From the NCBI RefSeq assembly GCF_047496725.1, contig NC_132971.1, forward strand, positions 10,749,001 through 10,813,000: a stretch of 64,000 nt of DNA. The letters are read 5' to 3'. The notes beneath the pieces are model-generated. The model was not told where the DNA came from. It was given only the letters and a program-made list of their open reading frames with translations, and did no database searches. Positions 38,135-52,510 of this stretch are shown in pieces. This stretch comes from Anoplolepis gracilipes. Taxonomy: Eukaryota > Arthropoda > Insecta > Hymenoptera > Formicidae. Every line of letters starts with the position of its first letter. Position 1 is the stretch's first letter. The translations under genes were made by a program, and so were the position numbers.

Positions 38135-39356
38135 TTCGTTCCAAATACTTGACTAAGATAAGGACTGAACAATTACTTATTATATATTATTATATATGTT
38201 TATTTATTTATCTCGAATAAAGAAAAAAATACCGTAGTTTGCAATCACAGTTGTAAAAGATATTCTATGAAAAGTCGAAGAATCAAGTGACACCCGGTAC
38301 ATAAAACGGGTGCATCGGTTCACGATCGCCATGTGCTAGCGGAATTTCTTCGTCACCGAACCGGAAGAGGATCGTCGCTCAAAGTTCCGCGGGAGCAGTA
38401 GAGGAGAGGCTGAAGCGATATCGTTGCGAGGAATCTCTATATTTTCGACGCGCCGGAGATATTAAAGGTTCGCCGAGGAATCCAGCGTTGCAACGCGACG
38501 TTTTCGTCGATGAAGAGTTTTTCGATCGAGCCTTCATGTTGCAAACAAACTGGTCGTGTTAAAAAACGACCCATATCCACCGGATGTCTTTTCGGTCCGA
38601 TATTATACCATCAATAGCCTGGATAGGTCGAGCTTATCTAAATTTATCCCGAAAGATGACCACCTACGTAAGCATGCAACTTACATATGGCGAGTTTGGT
38701 GGAAAATATAAATATTTTCCACGCCTTCGACGTTTGAATTTGATTAGAGAAAAGGCAGAGTCGCAAAATATTGAACCCAATATATTATATATTGCTGTGA
38801 CAAATCTTTCTGTATAGTTGACCTGATATTTCAAACCCCGAAATAACATCGGTCAATATTGACCCAGATCAATCTGACTATTTCGCAAAAACTTTTGCTA
38901 AACTGTCTGCGTTTCCCTCAAGGCACTTAGGCATTAGTCACCGCAGCCATGCTACATCGTAATGTTATTAAGCGAGAAATTACACGTAATCTTCCTGCAC
39001 ATGCAAATACGCTAACGCTGTTGGCGTAGCAATACGTGAATATATACCACAGTATGCGCTGACCCGAATAGACATTGTAACTTCGATAATTAACCGGATA
39101 ATAAATTATTACAGAGTACAGATCTATTAAACCTTGACCGACCCTATTATTCAACGCCAAGTTTGTGTACATTTATTCAATAGTGTCTTCGAAATCATTT
39201 CATAAGAATAATAATGGTGAGATGATAATAAAAATAAAACGGATCGCGGCAAATGTTGTAGGAATTCAAAATCCAACATGTAACATGCTGACTGAATGTA
39301 GCAAAACGAATCAAGTATTATTTCCACGGGAGAATCTCTCGGGATTCGCGGAAGAA

Positions 39357-39377
39357 AGAGAGAGAGAGAGAGAGAGA
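39357..39377. repeat. GA microsatellite
   Basis: About 21 bp of uninterrupted GA repeats. Confidence 0.93.
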
Positions 39378-39628
39378 AACTGCCAGTGGAAGGAGCCCGC
39401 TACTAAATCGAAACTCCGCGCTCGTCCAACGATTGTTATTGGCCGTGGAAGGAGATCGATGCGCGAGTGAAGAAGTGCAGTTCATGAAAACAAACGAAAG
39501 ATTCCGTGGATCACGAAATCTCCCAGGAGATGATTCCAGTCGGAGTAGCAAGCGAAAAATTTTTCGATCCCGTCATAGGAGATGAAAATAAGCGTAAGCG
39601 CGATCGAAGCGCGATCGATATATGCAGA

Positions 39629-39651
39629 TTTTTTTTTTTTTTTTTTTTTTT
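39629..39651. repeat. Poly-T run
   Basis: Twenty-three consecutive T. No adjoining retroelement was recognised. Confidence 0.95.
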
Positions 39652-39772
39652 GCCGAATTTGCAATACCGAGAAGATAAATCTATAAACCGCGATTAGATG
39701 TTTTTCAAAGCTGTCACATATAAAGACGTAAAAAAAAAAATAACGTTCCATTGAACAACACGTGAGATTTAA

Positions 39773-40042
39773 CCCTTACTCCGTATTGTTATTTTTGGCA
39801 CCTTCTAACTGTACAGGTGGGTCAGCGTATTTTCGATAAGTTTATTAACAAATAAAAGTGTTTTTAAAAATCTGAAAAAAATGTATATACCTTCTTTGAA
39901 CATTCTAAATAAAGACTAAAATAATAAATTTGACAAAATAATTTACTTAAATATATTATTTTATGATTATTTGTTTTCGAGAAATTGACGTGTTGTTAGA
40001 AAAATCACAGACAAAAAATGATCCATCAGTACGGAATAAGGG
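39773..40042 (+). mobile_element. piggyBac-like MITE, copy 2 (270 bp), in Phlpp intron 1
   Basis: TTAA at 39769-39772 and 40043-40046. Ends CCCTTACTCCGTATTG and CAGTACGGAATAAGGG. It is collinear with copy 1 through GCACCTTCTAA, GGGTCAGCGTATTTTCGATA and GATCCATCA, with a small extra insertion around 39915-39930. Confidence 0.92.
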
Positions 40043-40281
40043 TTAAATCTACATACAACAAAGATACGAATCTTCGCTCTCCGCACCTTTTTGTCTCTCC
40101 AAGAATAAATTTCTGGTCGAATAATTTAAAATCTTTTCTTGCTTCGATCCTGCTAGACAGTCCGCACAATAATGAAATTCAACGAACGTATAATGCGGGA
40201 TTTATCGTCACGAGGAGAATTGGTATTCCTGCCGAACGGAAATCAATCTTTGAGAGTGGGAAATCATTTATAGCATTATAT

Positions 40282-40698
40282 ATTCTTGTATTTCCGCAGT
40301 GACTAATATATATTTCCATTTATATACACATTCTGTTAGTTTAAAAAAATAATAGCTAATTTAATAATTAATTACAAAAGAAGTTTCTTTACAATATAAT
40401 TTTAAAAAATTAATTAGAGATAAGCAAAATTAAAGTCTTTTTTTTTAAATACATTTACGTAGAAAGTTTAATTTTAACCTAAACCTATTCTTATATTTCC
40501 GTTGCGCTGACTAATATATATTTCCATTTATATATATATATATATTCTGTTATTGTAAAAAAATAATAGCTAATTTAATCATTAATTACAAAAGAAGTTT
40601 CTTTAAGATATAATTTTAAAAAATTAATTAAATAGAGATAAGGCAAATAAAAGTCTTTTTTTTTAAATACATTTACGTAGAAAGTTTAATTTTAACCT
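40282..40698 (+). repeat. Tandem duplication of a ~205-bp unit
   Basis: Unit 1 (about 40282-40480) and unit 2 (about 40487-40698) share ATTTCC, GACTAATATATATTTCCATT, AATAATAGCTAATTTAAT, AATTACAAAAGAAGTTTCTT and ACATTTACGTAGAAAGTTTA in the same order with small indels. A short third echo (AATAATTAATTACAAAGGAA) lies near 40822. Confidence 0.92.
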
Positions 40699-41635
40699 GT
40701 TTCTTACAATTATCTCTCGCGACAATTGATTCAGAAGTTTAACTATCCTTTGTCCAAAATAGTGATTAATATTTCAAAAAAAAAGAATAATATGTAAGAC
40801 ACATATTTCAGCCAGCAAGTACAATAATTAATTACAAAGGAAGGTTCTTTATAATCTGAAAAAAGTAAATGAGAGCCAGAACTGGACTCTCATTTGCCTT
40901 TTCCTTAATTTATTTCTTGAGATAATTCATTCGCTTTATTTCCATCAAAGTTAATTTTAAATAGTTCATAAGAGTGGAAAGAATTCCGATCATCTTTCGG
41001 ATCACCTCAAAGGCGCGTTAATTAATTTAGGTGCCACGGGGGAATTCGATGTTTGCTAAATAATTTGCGCAAAACACATGCGTTAAGTAATCGTACGAAC
41101 TTGTCACTCGCGTTTCACTATTCCAAGTACTCGCGAGATACAGATTATTCTACATTCGGAATTATGGAGTCTGCCATACCTTGAATTAGAGCAAAGTGTA
41201 GACGACGTGTCACGCGCGGAAGAGTTCGTTTTCTCAGAATGACGAGATGTTTCGAGCTCTTGACAGGCCTGACACGTCACACTCAACTGTCAGTCTACGC
41301 GGGAACAACGCGCAGAGCGCTAGAAGATCTGTGCAATGCTAGCCCGTTAAAGTTATACGTCTCGGTTTGATCGTTAGATATTTCCCTCTCGCGACAAGGA
41401 TTGAACCGGGAAGCTGACAGCCATCGCGAAAGTTCTATACTTCAAAATATAATGCACCCTCTTATCTCTAGATTGAATAAGTTTCTTATCTAAATAAAAA
41501 TCTTATTTGTATAAGACTTTTATCTCTCTCTATCGATCTCGTTAACTAGATTCTACGATGTCCCATTACCAAGTGTTATTTTAATCGAAGATTTTATAAT
41601 AATTTAGGATTTTCGATTTTAGCGAATTTTTTCTC

Positions 41636-41830
41636 TTTTTTTTATTTCATTTGTATAGTGTCAAACTTGTTTATATTGTATAATCTTGGAATCTGTTTGT
41701 GTATCTTTAGATCGGGATAGATTATTTTTAAATCTTTATTTTCAGATTCTTAAATTATTATATCTCTCCATTTATTATTAAATCTTCTCAATTAAATTAA
41801 TTAATTATTAAAATATAGAATTCAATATTT
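41636..41830 (+). repeat. Dispersed direct repeat, copy A (~195 bp)
   Basis: Collinear with 42861-43061 through TAGTGTCAAACTTGTTTATA, TCTTTAGATCGG, ATCTCTCCATTTATTATTAA and AATTAAATTAATTAATTATT. No terminal repeats or target duplication were identified, so the origin is unclear. Confidence 0.88.
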
Positions 41831-42860
41831 TTTTAGCGAAAATTTAATAGTTTAGCAGATATTATATGTCAGAATAATCTGATAAATAAATTTTTTCGAA
41901 AATTTTAAGCCGAAAACATTTAAAATAAAAACTGTTGTATAATTAGATTATAATTAAATTGTAATTGAAAAATCCAATTATGAGAAGGAATTACTATAGA
42001 AGAAAAATAATTATTCAAAGAAATGCATGTAATACAGGAGAAATTTAATCTTCTTTGTGTTTGGAATATAATATAAATGAAATTTTGTAGCTGAAACAAG
42101 ATTTGATAATTTTAAAACTTCGCCTATAAATTTTGTAGTAGACACGACACGGTGTGTCAGCTCGAAATCGATTGTTTCCCTGAATCTGTGTGTGTAGATA
42201 AATTATATGAAACTCCAACATAATTTCAACAAAGTTTCAGAGGATAACGGAACTTTGCAACAAAAACTATAGATAGCAATAATTATTTCGTTGAGATCGC
42301 CGCACGTCCCATGAAAAGAAAGCATCCAATTAGATTCGATCTAATCTGACAGTATTAACCGGTCACTCTAATGATCATCGTCCAATCAAGATTACGCCAT
42401 GCGAACTTCTTTTAACCTTTAAGTCCTAAAAGGACTTTTTTTTACGATTAACTGAAATCGCGATTCGTTTTCATTTTACGAACATCACATTCACGAGCCG
42501 GCGCGTTTAACGAGCATCGCTTTACGAGCAACGTTGTTTAACAATCGTTGTTTTATAGCGTCCGTGTATGTTTTTTTTTCGTGTATCAATGGGGAAAATA
42601 GAAAAGGAGCAAAAAGGATAGAATCGAGAGATGAGAAGCGCGAAGAATGTTTGATGGGTGACGATAAAACGCCCGGGCGTTTCGTCAAAATGTACTTTGT
42701 ATTCTCGGTTGCGAGAGATACTTTTTTTATGATTTTCTGATGCTACAGTAAGTACAGTGAAATGTTATAAGATGGAATTTTATCGAGTTCAACAGGCGGC
42801 TTCGATAAAAGTTTACGCGAAATGAACCGATTGCTTTGTGGCGGTACTTTCTTATATTTT

Positions 42861-43061
42861 TTTTTTATTTTATTTGTGTAGTGTCAAACTTGTTTATATT
42901 CTTGCATTGGATAATCTTTGAGTGTGTTTGTGGATCTTTAGATCGGAATAGATTATTTTTAAATCTTTATTTTTAGATTCTTAAATTATTATATCTCTCC
43001 ATTTATTATTAAATCTTCCCAATTAAATTAATTAATTATTAAAATATAAAATTCAATATTT
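42861..43061 (+). repeat. Dispersed direct repeat, copy B (~200 bp)
   Basis: Partner of 41636-41830, about 1.2 kb downstream and in the same orientation, with a small insertion after TTATATT. Confidence 0.88.
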
Positions 43062-43742
43062 GCATTTTTTAGGAATTTGATTTTCCTTTTATATATTCCA
43101 TTCTCGAAAATCTTTCTTCTCAAAATTTTTATTTTTGAATTATTTAACACAATGGACAACTATAGAGTTTTTTTCAACTGTTAAAATATTTTTCCGTTTA
43201 ATATAAAGAATTTATAGATTAATAATATATATATAATATACTTTCTTAACAATATATCTTCTAACTTTTATTCTAAGCTACATGTACTTTACGTTTATAC
43301 TCGGATATAGCGCATATAAAGTATTAAGAAGACGATTATTTATACTCCTTATAAAATAAGAAGTTAGCCATACGAGAAATGCGAACCTACTCGTAATCCT
43401 CTTACTCTATAAAAGGATAAATCTGTATTACGTTATTTCAAACAAAATCGCAATGAGAGAGAAAACGAACGCGAGATAGGCCGATATATGCAATTTGTAT
43501 TTTTAATTAAAATCAGATCCGGCAGTCACATAAATCCAACGAAAGAGGGGAAGAGAAGAAGTATGAGAATAAAATTGTCAATCATAACGACATCGGAAAT
43601 TGTCTTTCGTTAAGCGAGAACAAATTTTTACGCGCCGTTGCCTAATTTAATTAAAGTCGCCGAGGTATACACATGCTAACACACGCACATACGTATGTAC
43701 ACTGACAGGGGAGAACGTAATGAATGACCAACGATTAAAAAG

Positions 43743-43760
43743 AAAAAAAAAAAAAAAAAA
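43743..43760. repeat. Poly-A run
   Basis: Eighteen consecutive A in a purine-rich stretch. No retroelement body is recognisable upstream. Confidence 0.9.
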
Positions 43761-44781
43761 GTCAGCGCACATCCTCATCTAAAATAATAAAAAATATGTC
43801 TTTACACGCATTTTTTTTCGACGAAAAATAAATGAGCCAAGTTAATTGAATGAATTAACTAAAATATGATATAAGCATTTTTTTTGGCTACTTTTCCGTA
43901 GAAAATTTTTCCTCGACAGATGTAGGAAGCCCGTTTCTTTCGAGGATGAAAGGATCGCGCGACCATATTTCGAACGTTCACGTTTTCACAAGTCAACGCG
44001 TTGAAGAAGCTAATTTTATTTACCATCCGCGCGCGAGCGCTTTTGACTGAGACCGACGTTTTTCCACGCTTAATCCAACGCAGGTTAAAGTCAGCCGATT
44101 ATGTAAACGAATTTACAAGAAGGCACCTGCCAAATATGACGCCGTGCACTGCAAAGGACGGCAGGTGTTTGCCAGCTTGCGTTATATGTGCGCATACAGA
44201 GGAAAAGTCAGGTCAGGTAACCGAACAGGTGTCCAATGAAGAAAATTAAACGAGTTTGAAAATTCTTTGACCTTTTACGTATTGCAGTCCTATATTAAAA
44301 GGCTCGATTAATAGTAACTTGGCTGCAACGAAATTTTTACCCAATAATTATTTCTTACAAAATTCTAACTATAAAGAATAATAAAATAATAGTCTTTCGA
44401 AAGTAAAATAATTAAATTGTATTCTTTTTTTCTTTTATATTATCAGCGATATGAATAGATTCAACGTTGACAGTGAATTTATCAAATATGTAATTATGAA
44501 GACTCAATATATTTCAAGACTCCCTGTTATATATCTGATAAAAAATATAGAGAAAACTACCTGTCGGGTTAATTAACGTGAGCAAATATGGTAAAATATT
44601 AATCATGATAGTCTTGCATATGAAATGTAGGTATTGATCTTGATTAGCATATGAATGTTATATCAAAATTTCATAACTAACATGGCATTCATACTATTCC
44701 ATAATCACCGAAGCAGGTGAGAATTATTTAGCTTTTTTGGTAGATTAGTTAAATACATAATTATTCCATACTATATTTAGT

Positions 44782-44805
44782 ATATATATATATATATATA
44801 TATAA
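44782..44805. repeat. TA microsatellite
   Basis: About 24 bp of uninterrupted TA repeats. Confidence 0.93.
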
Positions 44806-46424
44806 TTTAATGCTAACAATTCTTTTTCCGTAATTCATATTTGAACATTCATCTCTAATTAAACCTAGTAAATTAATAACCCGAATATTTATGTATGCAA
44901 ATAGAAAGTAAAGATTTAAACACAAACAGTTAAAGTTATTTAAAACGCATTTTATTACAAAAGTATTTTATTACATTATTTTTAAAAAATTAGTCAATAT
45001 ATATTATAACTAACATAATTATATTTCATCGCGTTTTAACAAAAAAAAAAGATAATTTTAACATAAAAGTAAATAAGCCATAAATGATTTAAACATAATG
45101 AGTATAGATGAATTATATTGCGAAGATCGTGACCGCAATCTATTATTTTATATATAAAACCGATAAAATCTTGCAATATGAATTGTACGAAGCATTACAC
45201 CCCCTATTTCTGCTTTCAATGAGATTTACGAGTTTTACGTGTTTTTGCCTGGAACAAACTGAAAGCAAACTAATTTTCGTATTTCGAAATTAACAAAATC
45301 AACACCGCGGCAAATCCACATCGCCGCATATAGCGAGCGTTTATAATGAATTTTGTTAATTACATGTGGATCTCTAGAGAAATAGATGTATCTCGGTTTA
45401 CCTTCACACGGACCGATGGATCGATAAAATATCGGTTCTATCAAATCAGAATAAAATAACTTGCTGACGCTAATCGAAATTTCAAATCAAAAATATACGC
45501 GTCATCGAAGATTTCGCGTATTTATTCCGACATTCGTTACTCTAATTTATACACGCGGTTTAATAATATCACTTTTATCAATCTCTAGTTTCTAAAAATA
45601 TATAATTTGACGAAATTCATTATTTGTATCGCAATAGAAATATCCGAGAAAGGTGTTTGCATAAAAACGATCAATTTTAATCTATTAATTAGATTTAAAA
45701 TAAGATTTATAAGATTGAAATTATTTTAAAAGATGATATAAATAGCTAGATGTTTTAAAATATAAGTATCAAGATAAAAATTTCAACGCAAACTCGGTAC
45801 CTCTATGAAATTCCACAAACACTTGTGTCATTAAGGTTCAGTAATTCACTTTATAAATAAACAATGCGTTTTGTTAATCATCCGAAACTTCTGAGTCACC
45901 GAGCTTGGTAAAATGGCCACTGACGTCGGGCGGAATGAATAGAGGGTGGCCAGCAGGGAATCAGAATGAATTTCGGAGCTGAGCTGGCCGATTCCAATTT
46001 AACTTTAATTTACGCGAGTGCTGCTGGCTGCAAGTTCGCACGAAAATTCATACCCGACTGGTCGCGAAGGGATGGCCGTCTCCATTTTTACCCCTCTTTT
46101 CCCTCGCACTCCTCGTTTGGAACGTTACTTATGAGTCCCTAAATCGTAACAAATGAGAGTTTTACGACGTAAGGAAGCGTCTGACTCTCGCGATCGTTGC
46201 CGTTAGACGGATTGATGGAATTTTTCACAGCCACTTTGTCACTAAAGGGCACGTTCATAATAATGGCGTTTGAAATATGCAGTCTATACTCTCACATATT
46301 TCGCGCCGTACAGTATATCATTTCCCTCTAGAGAAAAGTCGAAGCAAGTAAACAGAGTATAAAGAATGAATTTGTATAACGCAGTAAACAAAATTGTGAG
46401 TGTTTACTTAATAAGCAATTAATA

Positions 46425-47616
46425 GGGTAAAGTAGCCTATTATGAGAAAGGTTCTTAATATGAGACCTTTAATTATTTTACAAACGCAATTACTTTTCTT
46501 TAGAAATGTTACTATTTCATGTAGATAACCGTGAAATCGTATGTATATAACAGCACGTGTACGGACGAGTGTATGACAATTTTATAAACGACGCTAAGGA
46601 AAGTTCTTGGATGTGCTACTTAAAAGAGATGTAAACAACATAATTTAATAGCAGTAACTTGATATTCATTTTTATTATGTTATTAACGTCAAACGCAACA
46701 ATTATATCTTGGTGTTTGATCATTACTTTGGATTCTTGCACGCGCAACTTTATCATATATATATATGATTTATATAGTTTCTAATATGAGATACATCTTA
46801 TATTAGAACTTTTCTCCCACAAGTAAGATAATGAATTATCAAAAATGTAAATTTCTATTTTTTCTATTTTTTTTGTTGGTTTTTTATTTTGAAATATTTA
46901 AAACGTTAATTATAATACCATTTTGTCTGCTCTTGGGATGATAAATTTTTATTTAAATCTCTAAGATATGTTATTCTAATTTTATAGACGCATGATATAA
47001 AAAATATTTGAGAGATATAATTTTTTTATGCCAAAAATAAGACTTATTTTTTGGTGTTTTTTTGAAATATTAAAAACGTTAATATTGCAATATATTTTTG
47101 TGCGCTCTTTGTTAGAAAGATAAATTTTTATTTGAATCTCCAAGATATATGTTATTTTAATTTTATAGATTTTTATAGATACACACAAAATATTAAAAAA
47201 TATCTTATAATTTTTTTTTGGTACCAAAAAGTAAAACTTTTCTATTGTGTAGTTCTATATCATTTAATTAATAATAGAAAATACCTGTGATGTTACATTT
47301 ATGTAATAAAAATTAATGAAACGGTTTTTAATTGAAAGTATGTTTTTCTGCATTTAATTTCCTAATATAAGATCGTCTCATAGAAAACCTTACTATCTTG
47401 TATATATTAAGATACCTTTTTCAAACAAACGAATTCTTCAAGCCTAAGAAAAATTATTGTAGCAAATAAAATACACATGTGAGCTATTAATGCTTTTTAG
47501 TGGTAAAACTTGAATGTACTAGCTATAAAACCACATAAAGTTTTTGAGTTAAAAAATACAATTAAAGAACATATAAGCTTTTAAAAAAAGGTATCTCATA
47601 ATTGGCACCTTTACCC
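46425..47616 (+). mobile_element. TA-flanked non-autonomous element (1,192 bp), in Phlpp intron 1
   Basis: Ends are GGGTAAAGTAGCCTATTATG and, read inwards from the right, GGGTAAAGGTGCCAATTATG, with similarity extending to about 27 bp. It is flanked by TA (46423-46424 and 47617-47618). TA targeting suggests a Tc1/mariner-type element. The interior has a diverged direct duplication of about 175 bp (about 46867-47034 and 47047-47222) and repeated ATATGAGA-like motifs. No transposase is encoded. The tip GGGTAAA is shared with the seven-copy MITE family. Confidence 0.88.
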
Positions 47617-50424
47617 TAATGTCTTACTTTTTTTATACTAATAAAAATTGCCTGTAAAAATTTTATTAAAAAGAAAAGAGTTTATATATATACATATATA
47701 CATTAATTATTTATATAATATATATTAATGATATATTTTATATAATTAATATATTTTTAATGAATACATGAATATCAGTGGCTTGGACAAAATTGTAAGA
47801 GCAAGAAGCGGAAGAATGAATTTCCAATTGGAATAATGTCACTTACATAATCTCGCGACGGCGATGTTTAGAGCTTGAAACTTTACACTTGGTTAATCAG
47901 CCACAACTACGAAAGATATCGGATGTTGTAAGCGTCCCATGAGGATGGTTCGTAATTTAATGCCAGTGGCAACCCTTTACTACGGTAATTAAACGTTGGA
48001 AATGTGTGTGATGTGATTTAAAAAGAAGTAAAAAAGGAACAATAAACTTCGAGCACTGACAAGCGCGGCTTTCATTACGTTATCGTTACGGTATGAAACA
48101 GAAAATGAAGACTATTATAAATTAAAAACTCTCATTCGGCGACTGATTCACTTTCATTTACCTCAACTCTCCATTTTAACAGGAACAATTACTTTTTATA
48201 TCAAATCATTTTTGGGACACAAAAGTTTGACTTTAATCAGAATCATTCGCAATTTCATCTCATTCATTGTCTCTAACAACTAATATACCTTTTCGTAATA
48301 TAATTTAATTAATATTTTAAAAATCTTTTTAATTATTCTTGCATGTATACATATAGTACAGATTAACATTTAGCGTAATTAAAACCAAGAAAAAATAATA
48401 TTATTTTACAAAGTTAATATTTATGTATATATTTATGCTTCTAAAACTTTAAACATCAAAATTAATTATACGATATAATTACACTTTTCTTAAATTGTTT
48501 TATGTTATTTGAAAAATTCCAACTCTAATTTTTTTAAATATATCTTAAATATTTTGTATGATAAATCGTCGATATTTTAATGTAACACAGAAAAACATCG
48601 CGTCTGATATTCAAAGGGGTACGCTCGCTTTTTCTCGGTTCAAGGCACGAGTCAAGAGACTAGATTGTCGCTGACTCGGTGATAGCAATTAATTTCTAAA
48701 CCTGCGAACGTGGCGAGAAAGTCGAAAATTTCTGGCCAGGAGCGAGACGTTCGCACGTGTAGGAATATATGATTATCCACGTGGTGTAAAAGTGTCCGAG
48801 CCTTTAATTACACTCTCTTCGTTAATGAAGAGACGCCCTTTCGTTCCGAGAGAAGAGTATCATCTCTCCCTTTCTCTCATTCTGTCGTTTGCGGAATGAA
48901 CATTTCTCGAATAATCTCCTTTACTTCTTTTTTTTTTTTTTTTCTCTCACAGCTTTCATTTCAAATAATTCCGACAGTGGTTATATATGTTGATTACAAA
49001 AGACTAGTCAAAAAAATATTCGCGTGACCCGACGCGAAACTCGACATTGCACAGACACTCGAGAGTCAAGCACTTTTTTTGTTTACATGTACAATGTACA
49101 CGTATAATGATGTGCAGCAACAGACTTGATTCTGAAACATGAGATCGAAATAATTTCGTTAGAAATTCTATACAGGCTACAATTTTTTATCTCTTATTTT
49201 TATTCTTATAAAGTCACAATGCTAAAAACATTTAATTGGACGTCAGATGGCGATCTATATATAAACAAAATTTCCATAATATGAATATTAAATCTGATTT
49301 ATGACCGAAATTGTCATAATATCGATATTATATCGGTATTGTTTCACGATAAATAATTCTCAAAAAATTAATATTGGAATATTATAAATGCATTTTTAAA
49401 TTTTGCGTAATAAACAAAATAAAAATTGATCACTGTCAATTAAATAGTTTGGTAAAAGCCAATGTAATATCGTTGAGTGACAAGGATATTATATCAGCAT
49501 ATTATAATAAAATCCATAACGTTAATAATGAAATATTTTACGAAGAAACGTTATTATTATTATTATAGCAAACTGTTACTCTAATAAGCACTCTACGTCG
49601 GAATTGTGAGGATTGCTAAAGATTAGCAAGGACAAAAATTAGGTAATCCACCGCTCTGGAACTGTGATATATACATAAACGACCGCATTTGCTTACTATC
49701 CAATGCGTGGCGTGATTAATCTCTCTTTCTACCCCCTGCGGCTAACCGGGTTATTATTTACAGGCCACTTTCCGGAATTACAATTTTTTACGACGCATAT
49801 GTCGCGACTAATGCCGTCCCTTGCACGCCGAATGCGCAGTTTTATCTCAACGGAATTAAAACCGTTTCCCGGATTACGGAATTATCGAAGGACATATACG
49901 ACTATGCGCTCGAATAGATGGCTCTAATGCATTTTAAATGACAGCTTCCGTTTTATCGCAAGCGCGAGATTTCTCGGAGAGATTTTTAGCATGTGCAAAA
50001 TCATGCGAATCGATTTCGTGCAAATTGGATCAGCAGAGAGAAAAATTAAATGAAATCGCTATGGCATAATATTAGACATTAATTGCTATTCGATAGAATT
50101 ATAAAGTTAATGTAATTAAAAATGATTGGATGTATGAAATGTCAATTAAATCATTAAAACGCAAGAAATAATATAACTCATATTCAATAACTGATTCTTT
50201 TATAACTTTAGATATTCGTTTCAATTATACAATTTATTGATATTGTTATAATGAAACGGATACTAATGTAAAATGCATAGCAATTGAATTGTTTAATAAA
50301 GATATAATCTTCAATTCAAAGATGCAATAGGTTCTGATATATATAGTAAATGAAATCGAGAAACAGGAAAAAGATTATTTTAAACTTGGAATTTCAATAG
50401 ATAAACTTCGTTTCTACAATTCTT

Positions 50425-50425
<1 letters not shown>

Positions 50426-50456
<31 letters not shown>
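50426..50456. repeat. AG microsatellite
   Basis: About 31 bp of uninterrupted AG repeats in intron 1. Confidence 0.96.
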
Positions 50457-50459
<3 letters not shown>

Positions 50460-52489
50460 GATTACAATTTAAATTAATTTTGAAACTTGGATAAATAAAC
50501 GACAGAAACTGACTTAACTCAATTAATGTTGTAAGAACGTGATTCTATTATTAGCATATAATTTTGAGAAGATATCGTATATCCTATTTTGTGAATAAGT
50601 TTAAATATATATAAAGAAGAAACAGACAGAATTTTCAGCTAACAAGTCGCGACAAAATGATTTAGCGAAGCGGCAACTTCTCTATGCGAAGATCGCAGTT
50701 GCCCAAGTTGGACCGATTGCTACCTAAAAGGGATGTTTGACCAAAGTACGACTCTTTTTTTCCGAGAAAGTTCGCGATTGACGTGACGTTGAAAGCTCGG
50801 CTCGACGACCCGACAGACAAGTTTCGCGGGGAAAATTTGTCGACGACCCGATCCGAAACTTGCAAACTATACCGGAAATTCTCAAAACGTATGAAGGCTT
50901 AAAATAGATTGAAAACTTTTTGCATGAGTAGTTTACTGCATCGGTGAAACGATAACAGCTTAAACAAAGTAAAATAAATACGATTGGAAGAGGAGCAAAC
51001 TTACCGAGACATCGAAAGCGAAGTGCACGGTCCTTTTGACAGATAGGATTGCCTAGGAATATTTGATTCTGTAAGATTATTATGTTATATTTAAGCTTGC
51101 GTATTTGTAAAAGTAATTTTTTAATTATTTCTCATATTAAAATTTATTACCGAAAGTTAACGATTTGTCTTTCAAATAATCAAATTCGTATGCATACAGA
51201 AAAAAATTATTTTTATGAGTATAATTTTTTAAAACAATTCTTTATGTTTCAAGAAGTCTGCAAAAATTTGTAAGAAAAGTTATAATTTAAAATATAAAGA
51301 TAAAAAAAATTTATAAAGTTATTAAAGATCTGAAAGAAAAAAAAGATTATAACTATTATATTTTTTTAAATATGTTAAATTTAGAATTATTTTAAAATTA
51401 TATAAACAAATTTATTTATCTGCTCGTACGTATAATTTGATATATTCAACACAAATTACTTGGAAGATCAATTTTAATGAAATATACATATATATTATTT
51501 TATGCGTACTCTTTACACTTACACTTTATTGCGTAACTGTGAACTTTCTATGTATACAACGTATTTTTAATCTCGAGGAACATATTTCAATTGCTCTCTG
51601 CAATCGTTAAAAAGTTGAAGTTTCTTACATGTGACCTAAAAACTTGCAAAAGTTAATTATTTGAGAATTATTTTCAAAAACGGAGATTAAAACCGCTGTA
51701 TCTTTAAAAAGACGGCCGGGTACTCAGATATATCTGATAAATTCGATAATGCAAGAGTTTCAGTATATAGAATTTATGACAAGAAAAATCCTATTTTAGC
51801 CAATTAATATTGGCAAAATTTATGACAGATTAAATTTAGCGAAAACTCAGTAATTCTATTAGTTTATGTCTAATACATATTTAAAGTTTTAACATTACAT
51901 AATATAATTATAATAGCTATATGCCTGTGTGTATGTTATCTAGAAAACATGTAAGCATGTTATCTCATTATACATAATGTAGCTTTACATTTCAAAAATT
52001 AAAAGGTAATTTTTATAAGAAAATTTAATCTAAAAATTTAATCTGAAAAGTTTATTTGACATTTTTAATGTAAACGTGTATTTAACTTGTGATGGCAGGA
52101 AGATTATCTATCTAAATCATTACAACGAGATTTAAACTTTATTACGAGCAGCTGTTTTGAAAGTAGCTTTAACTTTCGTTTTAAAAAGATAAATTAAAAA
52201 TTATTTAAATTTAAATTACTTCAATTTTTTATATAGTATTATATAATATATTCAAAGATTTAAAACAACGTATTTTAGTAATTATTTTATTTAATTTTAA
52301 CATACAACATATGTTTAAAAAAGCTTTAAATATTTTTTATTTAAGATCTATAAAAAAATAAAGTTTTCATTAATAATTCAATTATTATTATATAAATATA
52401 TTTTATTTAAAAATAATTTTGAATAAATATATGTAATTTGAGATAAAAAAGCTAAAATATTTTGATTTTTTATATTTTCTATTCATCAT

Positions 52490-52510
52490 TCTCTCTCTCT
52501 CTCTCTCTCT
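52490..52510. repeat. TC microsatellite
   Basis: About 21 bp of uninterrupted TC repeats in intron 1. Confidence 0.94.
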
